Shown one piece after another: positions 1-12,105 of a DNA stretch of 64,000 nucleotides (the first letter of the stretch is position 1; every line of letters begins with the position of its first letter). The stretch lies in NCBI GenBank assembly GCA_017590115.1, contig JAGGNK010011225.1:125387-189386 (forward strand). Direction: 5' to 3'. The DNA comes from Montifringilla adamsi (Eukaryota > Chordata > Aves > Passeriformes > Passeridae). Under the pieces are notes generated by a model. That model did no database searches, was not told where the DNA came from, and saw only the letters and a list, made by a program, of their open reading frames with translations. A program made the translations under genes and the position numbers.

Positions 1-1149
1 TATGGTATGCGACAACCCCTCATAGCCTCAGAATGGCTGCGTGCTTGGGAAAACACAGCTTCCTCCTGAAGGCCATCAGAAAAGAAAGGGGAAAGAGAGG
101 GGAAGTGTTGCAAACACCATTTACATATCTGGGAGATGAGCTCATCCTCTTCTGTGCAAATAGGAATTGAGAGGATCCATGAAAAAATAATAAATTCAAT
201 TAGTCTTTTCTGAAAGGTAAAGAAAGCACTGCTTGCCTCTGGTAATGGGCTTAGAGGAGGAGGAAGCTGCATTGCTAATGTGCTGCAAGTGTGTAAACGT
301 CTCTCTGGTTTGTAAATACCCTTTATTTCTTTAAAGCAAAACCTGCAAAATTCCCATATTTCTGAGTTTCTAGCCTCCTGACCAAGGTGTGTGACTTCTG
401 CTCATCAATTTCCCCTGCCAGTTGAATGACAGATACCCCCTACATTTCGGAACACCCACCACCTCTAGACACTTACCTAAGGAAGGAAATTGTTTAGTCT
501 ATGAAGTAGCTGCTCTATTTCCCTCTAATTGCAGCAACTCTGTGTTGGACAGATGGCCAGGTCTCTGCATCATGTCAAGGAAGTTCTGCTTATTTGTCTG
601 TGCAACAAACTTTATTACAGCTCTTCCAGACACATTTATTTTAAGTTAACTTTGACCACTCTGGTGCTGCATCAGAATAAGGCACAACTTCACAGCAGCA
701 CCTCCTGCTTACTCGCTCTGTCTGTAAAAACCTTCCTGCTGCTCCTCAAGCAGACTTTGCTTGATGTTTTACTCCCATCTAGTGCTTTTTATTAAAACTG
801 CTGGTGCTGTGTTTCTGACACGGGACTAGTCTGAGCTGATCAAATATCACCTTATTTCTAACCTAGGTGTTCATCAAATTTCTTTCCATCTGGCTATGAA
901 AATCCACAGCTCTTTGATCCTCCCTGGTGTAGTGGAGGAACAGGAAGGGGGGACATCCCTGCAGACTTTTGCTTCTGTAAAATTCCTTTGTGTCTTTCAT
1001 TTACAAGACACTTCTTTCATGATTGTTTTCTTCTCAGAGGAATCTTGACACTTATGCATGTTGGAAGCAGGTTTTTAAATACATTCTTGTTGATACTGAT
1101 GGGGAGGGGAAGGCTGCTGTATGAAATATGAGTGATGTACTTCGGTGGT
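1..1149. other. unannotated non-coding stretch
   Basis: I see no recognisable gene, RNA or repeat here. Open frames are under 90 residues, start at arbitrary codons and resemble no family I know. The sequence is ordinary AT-rich vertebrate DNA with short pyrimidine-rich patches and lies directly upstream of a CR1 fragment. Confidence 0.6.
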
Positions 1150-1550
1150 CTATATTGGGACCGGTGTTATTTAATATCTTCATTAATGAACAGGCAGAGG
1201 GATCAAGTGCATCCTCAACAAATTTGCATATCACACTAGGCTGAGTGGAGCAGTTTTCACACCTGAAGGATGGAATGCCATCCAGAGGGACCTAGATAGG
1301 CACAAGAAGTGGGCCCATGGGAATCTCAGGAGGTTTAACAAGACCAATCTCAAGGTGCTGTACCTGGGTCAGGGAAATGCCCAGTACCAGCACAGGCTGG
1401 GGATTGAACAGATGGAGAGCAGCCCTGCCCAGAAGGACTTGGGGGTGCTGGTGGATGAGAGGCCATCAATGTGCACTCAGCCCAGAAAGCCAGACATGTC
1501 CTGGGCTGCATCCAAAGCAGCGTGGCCAGCAGGTGAGGGAGGTGACAGAT
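1150..1550 (+). mobile_element. CR1 LINE fragment (reverse transcriptase region)
   Basis: The DNA follows the CR1 ORF2 pattern on the plus strand. It begins near the 'GPVLFNIFIN' segment (gggaccggtgttatttaata) and passes the degenerate 'KFADDTKLSG' catalytic region (caaatttgcatatcacacta). It continues through the 'PEGWNAIQRDL' and 'FNKTNLKVLYLGQG' blocks to the 'QKDLGVLVDE' and 'VLGCIQSSVASR' blocks. The aspartate codons of the FADD box are damaged and frameshifts are present, so it is a dead copy. Both the 5' half and the 3' terminus of the element are missing; homology fades near 1550, where sequence of unknown origin begins. Family assignment is by memory of CR1 conserved blocks; the subfamily is not resolved. 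Confidence 0.85.
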
Positions 1551-4500
1551 ATTCCACATGCCTGCATCACTACAGGCAGTAGGAGAGCCCTGGGCTGAAT
1601 GAGCTGCTAGGCCCAGAGGAAGCTGGTCTGTCTGTCTGTGCATTCAGTGTGAGGCTTATATAAATAAAAACCACTGAACTCTTCTAGGGAGTAACTGATG
1701 ACCAAAGATGGGTCACCCTCTTCAGGTCGGTGTGTCAAGGTGGAACTGCCACGTGGGAGGGAGGTGATCATCCAGGGCAGCAAGGTGCTGACATGGTCCC
1801 ACTTGTGTGTTATTTGTGGGCTGTTAGTTTCTTACTGTAACTGTGGTTTGCTCTTGATACAATGGTTAGTGCATTAATTAAAAGAACATTAAAGGAGGTA
1901 CTTATGTGGTGGGGGAAGCTGGCTATAAAGCCAGTCTACTAAGGTGGAGAGTGCTGTGTTTTGAAGTAAAGCAGCTTCATGTAGGTTAGCACTGACCTGG
2001 TGGGGATCCTGCATAAATCCTGTCTTGGCTGTGCTACCCAAGTACTGACATCCTTCCAGCCTGGATTCCTCTCTACTCTGCTCTCTCCCGTTGTTTTTTT
2101 TTTCTTCCCCATCAGGGCTTCATGGAGCAGGCTGAACATGGAGTAACCTGGTGTCTCCACATTTCTCTGATGTCTCCACTTGTGGTTCCTGATAAGTCTG
2201 CTGGTCTACTTGGTGTTGAACTTTCAGTCACACTGAAAATAAATGGTTCCTTATTTTGCACCCATTGCTGAACTGCACTGGGAGGTTTTGCTTTTCCTAC
2301 TGAATTTCTACAGTCTCTTGCTTACTTTCTGTCTCCTGTGCTGCTTATATCACCATTTTTCCCAGCTTGGATTGATCCAACCTCTGTTTTTTGCTTAGCT
2401 AGCAGCTGTTTCTTGCTGAGTGCTTTGTTCCCATCTGGCACCCTCAAAGACCCCTTCTGCTAGCAAAACCTCAAGCTCACTTCCACCTCTGGGTGCTGCC
2501 AGTGCACTAACCCTAAATTTTCTCTTCATCTTTCTTTTTCCTTCTCCACATTCCCATTGCACTTGTCTGCCAGCAGGATGCACTCTGCTCTGTTTTCATG
2601 CCCCTATTCTTCCAATGAATATCTAGACAAAGCTGGTTTGCTTTCTGCATAGGATGCTGTGGTCTGCTCTCTTTTTTTTTTACCCTTCCTTTTCTCTCTT
2701 CATCGTCAGTTAAACCGCATCAATGAAACTTCAACTCTGTTCCATCTAGGAGCAGAGACCATATTGCTTAAAGTTATAAAGCTCCATGTTTATTTAGCAT
2801 AGCAAAGATGATTTTTGCAAGTAGATGGTGAGACTGCAGAATAAGCATACTTCCAATAGCAAAAAATGCACAAAGGCAGGAAAAATATTAAGGAATGTTT
2901 ATAGGCAGATAAATATCAAATACAATGCACTGATTAATATTCCAGTGGGATGAACTTTGATAAACTGGCATGCCATTCTGTAGTTTTTATTTTTAACAGA
3001 TGGGAGAGAAAAACAACATTTGGTCTAGAGCCTCTGTCTGTCTGAGTGAGGTTTTGCTCATTTTTGGGGCTGCAGCTATTCTACACATGGCAACTTGATT
3101 TAATTAGCTGACTAGGATCCTGCTTTGTCAGTGTTTTTTTGTTATTGTTGCTTTGTTGATTTTTTCTTGTTGATTTTTATTTTTTTGCCTAAATGCACTT
3201 TCACAAAACTGACAGTACCCAGGGCTCCCAGACTTCTCTGGCCAAGTTTCTGTCTGAAATGTGCAAACAGAATAGCTGATGAAATAATACACATGTCCGT
3301 GCTGGAAACCTCTCTCTTCCCTTTTTTAGGGAAAATTGAATATCTATTGATTCATCGTTTCTGCCAGATGGGGAGCACAGCAGTAATTCCTTTGTGTTTT
3401 TGAAAGCAGTATCTTTCACAGAGTTTGCTTTAGTTGACAAGTTATTTTCCCTCTGATTTGAATCTGTCTTTAATGTGTTCTGTTGGGGTATTGACTACAC
3501 GAACAGACAAGCTCTGATTGCAGCCCTTGCGTGGCTGCCAAGGTCCTGCAACGAGCAGAGAGCTGATTTAGTCGGTTCCCCTTGAAAGCTCAAGACTTCC
3601 TAAGGATGGAATAAAAAGCTCTAGGTCCATTAAGCAGAGAAGCTGATTGTGATGCCTAGGAGAGATGCAAAGGCAGTCAGGCTAGACAACAATGCTATGT
3701 CCTTTGAGCGTATTTAAATGTGGCACCATAAAAGGACTCATGCCAAGTCCATCTGAAATGTTTGAGGATGCTCTTATTGAAAATAGTCTGTTGTCCTAAA
3801 TAGGAGTTCCAGTTACAGCACAAATCCAGCATTATGGGTCTTCTTTTTTGAGCATGTTGTGCTGAGCTAAGCTTATGGGGGAGAAGACAGGGGAAATAAC
3901 CTGGGCTTACTAATTTTTCTTGTATTAATGATGCAACAACAAGTTGCAATATCAGCATCTTCCCCAACTATGCGGAGTAGATACCCACATGGATTGTTGA
4001 ACCAAAGGAATGGTTTTGGGAACCTTATTGGCCAGTTCTCCCATGCCTTATGTGACACATGTCCCTGAGTGTCCCTGTCCTTTCTGTTGGCTGGTTTCAG
4101 TCTCATTTGAAATGAACATCAAAGTCTCCAGACAGCCAAGTCCTGTCAATGGCCTGGGACCAACCAATGAAAAAAAAATCAAGAAGGTTTCAGCAGTGCC
4201 TCAGTGTGTGTGATTGCTGGCCAACAATTGCTTTCAAGTTGGCTGCCACTGATGTTTCACTTTGTTAGTGCTATCAAAGGCAAATGAGAGCAGGCAGAAG
4301 CAGTTACTGCTCCTAGAAGAAGAAGAAACTTTATGGGATATGTCACAAATCCATGGAAAAGAAAGTTTGATGATTTCTGCTGTTCACAGATCAGCTAGAA
4401 TACTTGGTTGCTTTTTCCTTTTGTAAAAATTCTGAATTGTTACGTTTGTTTTTTAGTTTTCTGGTTAATTTATTTAAGGTATAAAGTTGTTGGAAAAGTC

Positions 4501-5251
4501 AAGCAAAGAAGAATTTTTGTCCAGCGGTTTTTCCCTCCGCATGTTCTAGATGGCCCCCTTCTCCTCTGAAGTGTTCCCAATACAGAAACCAAGACAACAG
4601 GTTGCTGGCTGAAGAGCAGGTTTTCTGCAGGGACTGGAGCCATGTGTGTGAACAGTGAGAGCTACACAGTGCTGAGCCTGGAGAGAAGGTCACAGCAGCC
4701 CCACTACCATATATTGCTCATTTAGTAGCTTCAAACACAGCCATCCTACCTACACTGCAGTTTTTCAATGCACTTGAAAACTATAATTGCATATATTTGC
4801 ATATATTTACACATGTATGCAAGCATATGCCTTGTTTTCTGAACATGGGGGCATTTATTGCCTGGACTCATATGCTTGATGGCAAAAGCATCTGAAATCC
4901 ACTGCCAGCATCTGGCTGGTACCAGGAACACCAGGTACTCACTGCCAAGTGTGGGAAGTGCCCCCTTAGCTCCAGCACAAAACACTTTCTGTTCACAGCA
5001 GCTTCGTGCAGGCAGAGAGGTCATGCATCTTCCAATCCTTTTCTGCTTATCCACGCTCTGGGTGAGTTTTTAAAAACCCAGGGATCTCCTCCCAACTGCG
5101 CACAAACGAGGATGGGAAGAATGCTTTGGGCTCAAAAACAACCTCCTGGCAGTTAGGTCAGAGAAATACAATATAACTGTAACTTGGCCCTTTGTATGCA
5201 CAGTAATTTGACTTTAATTAAAATATCATGTTCTGTTATTTTTTTCCACAG
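1551..5251. other. unannotated non-coding stretch
   Basis: No gene or repeat family is recognised. There are T-rich runs near 2093-2103 and 2671-2680 and several chance open frames of 60-97 residues. Part of 1551-1800 could be a decayed continuation of the CR1 just upstream or another old repeat, but I could not align it to anything. Confidence 0.55.
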
Positions 5252-5551
5252 ACGGCTGCTTCGGTATGTGCCCAAGAGAAGAGCACAAGAAACTAATGAG
5301 AATGAGCAGGACTGTGTAGTGAAAGCACTTTCTGTCTCGAGAACCCTGGCTGTGCTTGCTGGAGAAGGCTGCAAATGCATAATGAATGAGGCAGGATGCT
5401 GCAGAAAGACATAAAATGGTCTCAGAGGAGATGCTTGACGCCTTTGTGGTTCTTAGGTTCTACAGCTTGCTCAGCCACAAACTTTGTCTCTCTCCCATAA
5501 GCAGAAAAATTGACCACAAAGTGCATGATTCTCATTTTCTTTATGTGCAAG
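5252..5551 (+). other. candidate spliced exon of an unidentified transcript
   Basis: A long pyrimidine run ending in ccacag (5234-5251) is followed, 300 bases later, by a good donor, caag|gtaaga, at 5551/5552. Between them one frame is open to a stop at about 5412, encoding a basic segment that starts RRLLRYVPKRRAQ, and another frame is open from 5386 through the donor. I recognise no domain. A strong acceptor and donor pair at exon-like spacing can occur by chance in 64 kb, so this may be a lncRNA exon, an exon of an unknown gene, or nothing. Confidence 0.2.
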
Positions 5552-8500
5552 GTAAGACATATACAGGAGTTTTGTAGTTTTTTTAAGAAGAAGTAACTGC
5601 AGAGGCGGTTGGTGTGGCCTTTGTCTGAATGCTGAGCTACAAGAAATCTCAGTACTCTGGAAAATGGGGGTCTCAGCCTCATTATTTAAAATTTGCAGGT
5701 GCTGTTGTTAAGCCTACACTTAAGTTTTCCCATCTCTTAGTCTTTTGTTGGTAAACTGAGGAAAGTAATTCTTAGATATCCTAAACTAACTACAAGGAAT
5801 TCTTGGTATTTGTGGAGTACAAGATGCTGCAGTGAGAATAATTGGAAGGAAAGCATAATTTTTTTTCTGAGGTAGGATTTAGATGGTGTAAAGTAAATAA
5901 GGATAAGGGATGTGCATTATAGTAGCAGAGCAGAAATAAACAAAAATATTTAGTCACTGACTGAGGAAGACAGGGGCTTTGTATAAAAATATCATCTACA
6001 ATCACTTAATTAGAGACTGTATTTTAATTCAAAGCTGAAGTAAGAAAGCTGTGTGGGTGGTTTTAGCTTTTACATTTCTTAGTCACCGAGTTTCTGCTTT
6101 AATAGGTAGCTTTTCAGATGTAGTTGTGTTTGTAATGGCATGGTAATAACTTCCATAATGCAACCTTTACATCGCATTAAAAGCACACATCTTACTTTAT
6201 GCAGCTCAGTAAACAAAATAATCCACTTCTCTTGTTGACACTCATCTCCTTCCTACATCCATCTCTCTGTCACCCCTGTGCTCTCTGGGACAGGACACAC
6301 AGGCCAGTGCCATGGGTTTCCTGGAGGTTTATCCAACACCAGTTTATCCAACTGGCACTTGAGCCTCCCCTCACTGCCTTCGGACCTGCACAACCCCTCA
6401 ACAAATGTCAGCTGACAGTTTCAGAGCTGATGCTTCAGTTGCCAGCCCTGCTCTCTCCCTGGCTTTTGAAGCCTCCACGGCATCCAAGGGTTGCACTGGC
6501 TTGTCTTTGCTGAGCTTGACATCTATCAGGTCAGTACTGAGTACTGGCACTTCTTATTTTATTATTTTATTTTTGCTTTGTGTCAGGTGCTCCTGAATTC
6601 TCCCATTTAATCCCACTTTATTGGAGTTTGTGTTTATTTTGTGTAGTTTTCTTGGCATGCATTGCCTTTGTCCAGCTGTGGTTTGTTATAATGATATATG
6701 ATTTCTCTTTATTTCCCTTGCAGGGAATAAGGGGTGGTGAGGAAACAATGCTGGCCACTCACCACCACCCCACTGTTTTACTTTTCAAGGCCATGGAGTT
6801 GTGTGCACCTGCAGAAGGGACTGGTGTTAAATGCAGGAAAGCTGAAGCCAGGATATGTTTTACAGCATGACACTTAAAATGCAGGATCATAAGAAATGTT
6901 TGCATTTTAAAATGTTTTATCTTATGTTTAAAGGACAGTGTTTCTGGCAGGGGAAAAAATATATAAGGGCATTAAATTGCTTTCTTTGCAGGCAATTAAA
7001 CAGTGAAGCCAGTATGAGGCATTTAAATAATTGTAACAGATGTTTATTGCCTAGTGCTGTTTATTGCATCCTATTATTCCCTTTACATACAGGAGAGAAG
7101 AACTCGTGACAAACTATACCATAAAAGAAATTCTTTACTGCTTTGTGAGCAATGTGGCTGTTTCTCTGACTTCTTAATTGAATCACCTTGGGAACGAGTT
7201 GGTAATAAATAGTATTTGGAGAGCAGGCAAGTGACTAACTGCCTGAAGCAGCAGCAGCAACTGGTGTGCAAAGACCTGGGGCTGGTGGTAAATACCTCTG
7301 AGTAAACAAACTGCGGTGGGATTGCTCCAAGAGTGATGCTTGGCTCACTCTCCTTAAGGATTTCAGTGCCTCCCAAGGCTGTGTGTTTTCTGGAGACTCT
7401 CCTTGCCTGAAATCCATTTTGTGTGCTTCATTGAGAGGGGAAAGATAAAATTCTAGGTCCTTGGATGGACTTTGATAGGACATTTGTAATCCCATGTTAC
7501 TACAAACCTGCTGTGTGGCTTTATTTCCTGCAGCCCATCCCAATGAGGTAGGGAAACATTTCAGTCTGCCCAAGATGCCACATCCAGTGTAGGGGTGGAT
7601 GTTCCCAGCCAGGCCAAAGGTGTACAGAGCCCCACTGCTTGTGATGACCTCTGGCCTCTGGGGGATGACTAGGAAATGATGAAGGACAAGTCTGTGTGTG
7701 CTGCTTCCCCCAGATACTCTCCAAAGATTTATTTTGTAGAGCCAGATATGTTTTCTATGTGTTTAATAATGTATTCATTCAACCAGGTAATGAATCTGTG
7801 TATTTATCAGTGATTTTTTTTCATCCATTCTTTCTTTGAAGAATGTCCTGCAGACATTTAGCGTTCAGAGCATTCTGTGTAAGGCTGTAGGATAGCAAAT
7901 GCTCTAGATAAACTCATAAGCTTCCTCAGCTAGTAAAAAAAAGGCTCTACCTTCACAAAACAAAGAAAAAAAATCTTCATCAACCCCTCCCAATCCCAAA
8001 CCCCCAAAGTCTTGTGACATTTTAACTCTTGTCTAGTACCCCTCCTGTTATCTTATGCCTGGCTTTGACTAAAATTTGAGTTTTTTACTGAGTGCTTCTT
8101 TTCAGCTTTCTGGCTCAGTTCAGCCAAAGCTGTTTTGTGACTTCAGGACAAATTTGACAAAATTTGAGAATTTTCAAGAGTCTAAAAACATTTATATTTG
8201 GGGTTTTTTCAGGAAAATTTCAATGTTTTTAGCTTACATAATATTTGGACACCAAGTTTTGATGCTATAAATCATGAAAGAAAGAAAACCTCTGTTTGCC
8301 CAGTGCCCTTTGCAGGGAGGAAAGTGGTGCCAACAGTTTCTTCCTCACTTTTTTTCTTCATTTTTTCTCTCTCCACCATGTTTGATTTGCCATTTTGACT
8401 CCAACACCCTTTTAGACCTTGCTCTTTTCTCATTGTCTACAGCTCCATGTTATACTAAAACTTACTGTATATGTTGCCTTTTATGTGTGTTGGATCCTGT

Positions 8501-11500
8501 GTCTTGTTCTCTTCCTTACCCCTAGAATGAGTTTTCTCCAGCCCCAGGTCTTCACTTCTTTAACTGGCTAATGGTGAGTTGTTTATAGCTGTGGGATCCC
8601 CAGGCCCAGTCTGTGTCCCTTGTGTCGTCACCCCATGCCAGCACTCCTGTATCGAGTGTGCCCCTCTCAAGGCCTCTGTCCCCTCCAGTGAATTTCACCT
8701 TAGGGTGGTGCATATCTCATCCTTTATAGAAAACCTGCTTGTTGCTGTGATCTATCTAGAATTACTCTTGTATCATGCCAAGGTAAACAGAAGTAAAGCA
8801 AATTATCACCAGAGAAGCTGCCATTCCAGAAGAGCTGAGCTTTGGTGATGTCTCTGAGTTGCTCTGGTCTGCTGGTACCTGCCCTTTCCTGTAGAGCCTT
8901 TCACCCTCCGGCAAGCGGCTGCTGCACCGTGACCTTCACAGCGCCTGCAGCAGAGACACGGCTGGCTGCAATGCGGGGAGGGCAAGGAGCAGGGGGAGCA
9001 GAGGAGAACCAGCCCCAGCTGCAGGATGTGGATCAGTGCCTCTGCTTCTCAGGGTAATCAGGAGCTTTTATGAAAAGTTCTGTCAGCTTGTCAGAAACCC
9101 TTCAGCGGGTTTTGATCTACAGCTTGTCCTGGCAATGTGAGTGGGTAGCAGATGATAGCTGAACTGGGAGTTCTTAAAGTTTCTTTCCTCTCTCTCTCTT
9201 TTGATTATTGAAAGAAGGCTTCACTGGAAAAGCTGAATCGCTTCCCAGATGTCTGTGGAAAGACCATATTATTTTCTCAAAGCTAAAGAAATCCCAGTGT
9301 AATATATCAGCTCTGATTTGGGGTCACACCTGGGTGAGGCACTGGGCTTCCTTGTGAAACAGAAACCACCCCACAAGAATTGGGATGACAGAAAAAGGAC
9401 TGATGGAGATTGGCAGAATAATTTAGGGAGGAATCATCTATTTAAGGATGAGGACAAGCTGAAAGGCCTCTATTTGGAGGTTGCCTACACGTACCTGTGC
9501 AGCTCTGAAGGGGATTCTCTTCATTGAAGAGTCTTGCCCATAGCTTCTTTGGAAACATCAAGCAAGAGCCTTACCTGCCTCTGCATCTCTGGATCATCCC
9601 CACAAACAGCATGACATCTCAGGGAGTGGTGAGTGGTGTGTGCAGGTGCCAGCTGTGCTGAAATCAGGGTAAACACTCATGCAGTGGTGGAACCTGGAGT
9701 CCTGTTCAGAGCAATTACATGAGCCCTGGTCTCAACTTGTCTGACAAAGCTCAATGGTGGCAGCTAGGCACCAAAGGGTGAAAGAACCATCTTAACCCTT
9801 GGCTTTCTCATCTGCACCTTTGCCATAACTTGCTAAAACCAACCTTGTGTTATTTCTCTCCTAAGTGAGACTCTTAGCAACAACCTTTTGGTATGTTAGA
9901 AAGCAATAATCAAATCAGTCTGCCTTCCCGCTGAAGCAGAACAAATCCATGGCTGTGTTCCCAGCTGTAAACAAAGGTAAACAGATGTGGGACTGTGGTC
10001 ATCTCCTTCCCAGCAGGAGGGATTATCAGAAAAATTCCATAAATAATGAAAATGTAAATGGGGCATAAAATTCATTTTTAGATGAAACTGGAAGCCCTTT
10101 GTACACCCCCTATCCAGTTTAGGTAGAGAACAATCCCTGGCTCACCTTATAAAATTAATTTTCTTCTTGGTGAATATTTTAAAACATTAAATTCTCAAGA
10201 ATTCCCCTGTCATACTTGAGAGTTTGTTTTCCTCTTGTTTTGTTTGCTGGCTACTTAAAATGAAGAGGTTTTCTTACCAGTGATTACCTTTTTCCCTTTC
10301 CTTTTTAAATTTTTTTTTTCCTATTTAGAATGCTTCTTACTCTGCCAGATTTCTCAGCTGCACACTATCCCCTTTCCCAGATTGTATCCCAGCCTTTTAG
10401 GCACTAACTCATGCTTGTATTTGTGTTTTCACAAGCAGTATCAGAGTAGCAGCCAAGAGGGAAATAGAAAATAATATAAATTTGAGGCCAATACAGCTGC
10501 ATTCTCAGTTCATGTCTCATCACTGGACATAGAAAATGGTGTGTGTTATTATTTCCTATGTACATTGTTATAATCATTGCCATTTGCAGGTTATTTTAGA
10601 GACTGAACCTCTCTTCAGGGAAAAAAGAACCAACAAAGCAGAACAACCCACCCTCCTGTTATATCTTCAGTCCCGACACAAAATCTGTTGTGGTGGATTT
10701 TATATTGAAATAATGACAGCCTTGAAATCAAGGAGTGGCTGTGGGGTGGCTGAAGTGCTGCTGGGTGCCAAAAGCCTCCCTGCAGAGTGTCTCCAGAGCC
10801 TCTCTGTAGACTGGGTCCCCTCTGGAATTAGGTGATCTGGGAGCTAACTGGGTTTCCCTCACCTGCACAAATACACTGCCTCTTGTTTGGGATGGGGACA
10901 CTGCCTGAGCTCCTGTTCCTGAGCTTTAGGTGAAAATCATGTCAGACTGGGGATGCTTCTGCCACATGTCAACATAGCAGTAGATTGCTTTTTTTTTTAT
11001 TTTTCTTTACTGAAAATGGTATCAGGGAACTCCTGATGACTGAAGGCAGATCCCAGGGAAGCCTTCAGGAGGAGCCTCTGCAAGAAGCCAAGCACTGGGC
11101 AAGAAGTTAACGTGCTTTAAAAACAAGCTCTTGAAAAGCATTTAGACTGCATTCAGTGTTGCCATAGCATGATGTCCTAGCTTTTTGTGAAAAAAGCTGC
11201 ACAGAAAATCTTGGTAAAGGCACCTCGACCCAAGGCTGCTGTTGCGAACTTATTGAAATTTGTTGGGGAATGATGAAATAACTGCCAAAATTCCACCCCA
11301 TCATATGGCTCTTTTTAAAATTAAGTCTTAGAGTGAGGTTTCCTCATTCCCATGAGCCATCTGGGTTTCCACTTGCTTGGAGTGTCAGCAGTGGGGCTTG
11401 CTGCTCCCAGGCGTCACTCCCGTGGACACAGGCAGCTCCCTCCCTGAGCCACCAGGACAGCAGATGTCACAGGAATCCACATCCATGGTTTGTGTCTGCC

Positions 11501-12082
11501 TGGGAGGTGCATCCTCCTTGCCATGGCCACAGGTCTGCACTTGCACAGCGCTCTGCCGTGGCCACAAATGTCATTTCTGGCCGTCAGTCTGCCCCAAGGG
11601 CATTGCCCCCAGCTCCAGCAGTTAGAACCTATCATAATCCACAAGATGAGAAGCATTACTGCCACATTTCTACTGCAGCATTATGGATTACAACAATCCT
11701 GTCCCTTAGGAAATAGTCTCAGATTTATTTTCTTTCAAAATGGACAGAAAAGTAGAAAATTGTGACTATTTCTGCAGAATACAAATTAAAGAAAAAGCAG
11801 TTTGGAAATACCCATGAGTTTTGACAATATCAAGTTGTCAATTTTGTTACTTTTTGGTCAAGTCCAAATACTAAATGACAAAATGTTTTATAAAATGGGT
11901 ATGCACAATTTTAAAATATGACAGCAGGCAGAATATAGCCCAGTAATCTGATTAATCCAAATTATACATTCAAATATTACTGAAAAAAACTGTGGCACTT
12001 GAAACTACACTCCAGCCCGCATCCAAGCTTCCTCTTTCTCAAATTTATTTAAAGGTAATGTTCCTGTGAAAATATCTTCATT
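5552..12082. other. unannotated non-coding stretch
   Basis: No gene is recognised. The minus-strand frame at 7235-7573 (112 residues) is hydrophilic and protein-like in composition but has no recognisable motif or convincing exon boundaries. A strong pyrimidine-rich acceptor-like site ends at 6723 (cccttgcag) without a clear partner. Around 8100-8230 there are repeated aaaatttgag/gaaaatttca words typical of very old reptile-lineage repeats. The 11333-11716 area is locally more GC-rich but is not a CpG island. Confidence 0.5.
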
Positions 12083-12105
12083 AAAAAAAAAAAAAAAAAA
12101 AAAAA
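12083..12105 (+). repeat. poly(A) tract, 23 bases
   Basis: An uninterrupted run of 23 A is followed by AT-rich sequence. The 150 bases upstream give no recognisable LINE, SINE or mRNA 3' end, so it is probably a simple homopolymer rather than a retrotransposition tail. Confidence 0.9.

Noticed and set aside
7235..7573. 112-residue hydrophilic minus-strand frame
   Set aside because: Protein-like composition only; no convincing acceptor/donor pair or motif, and it overlaps other short frames.
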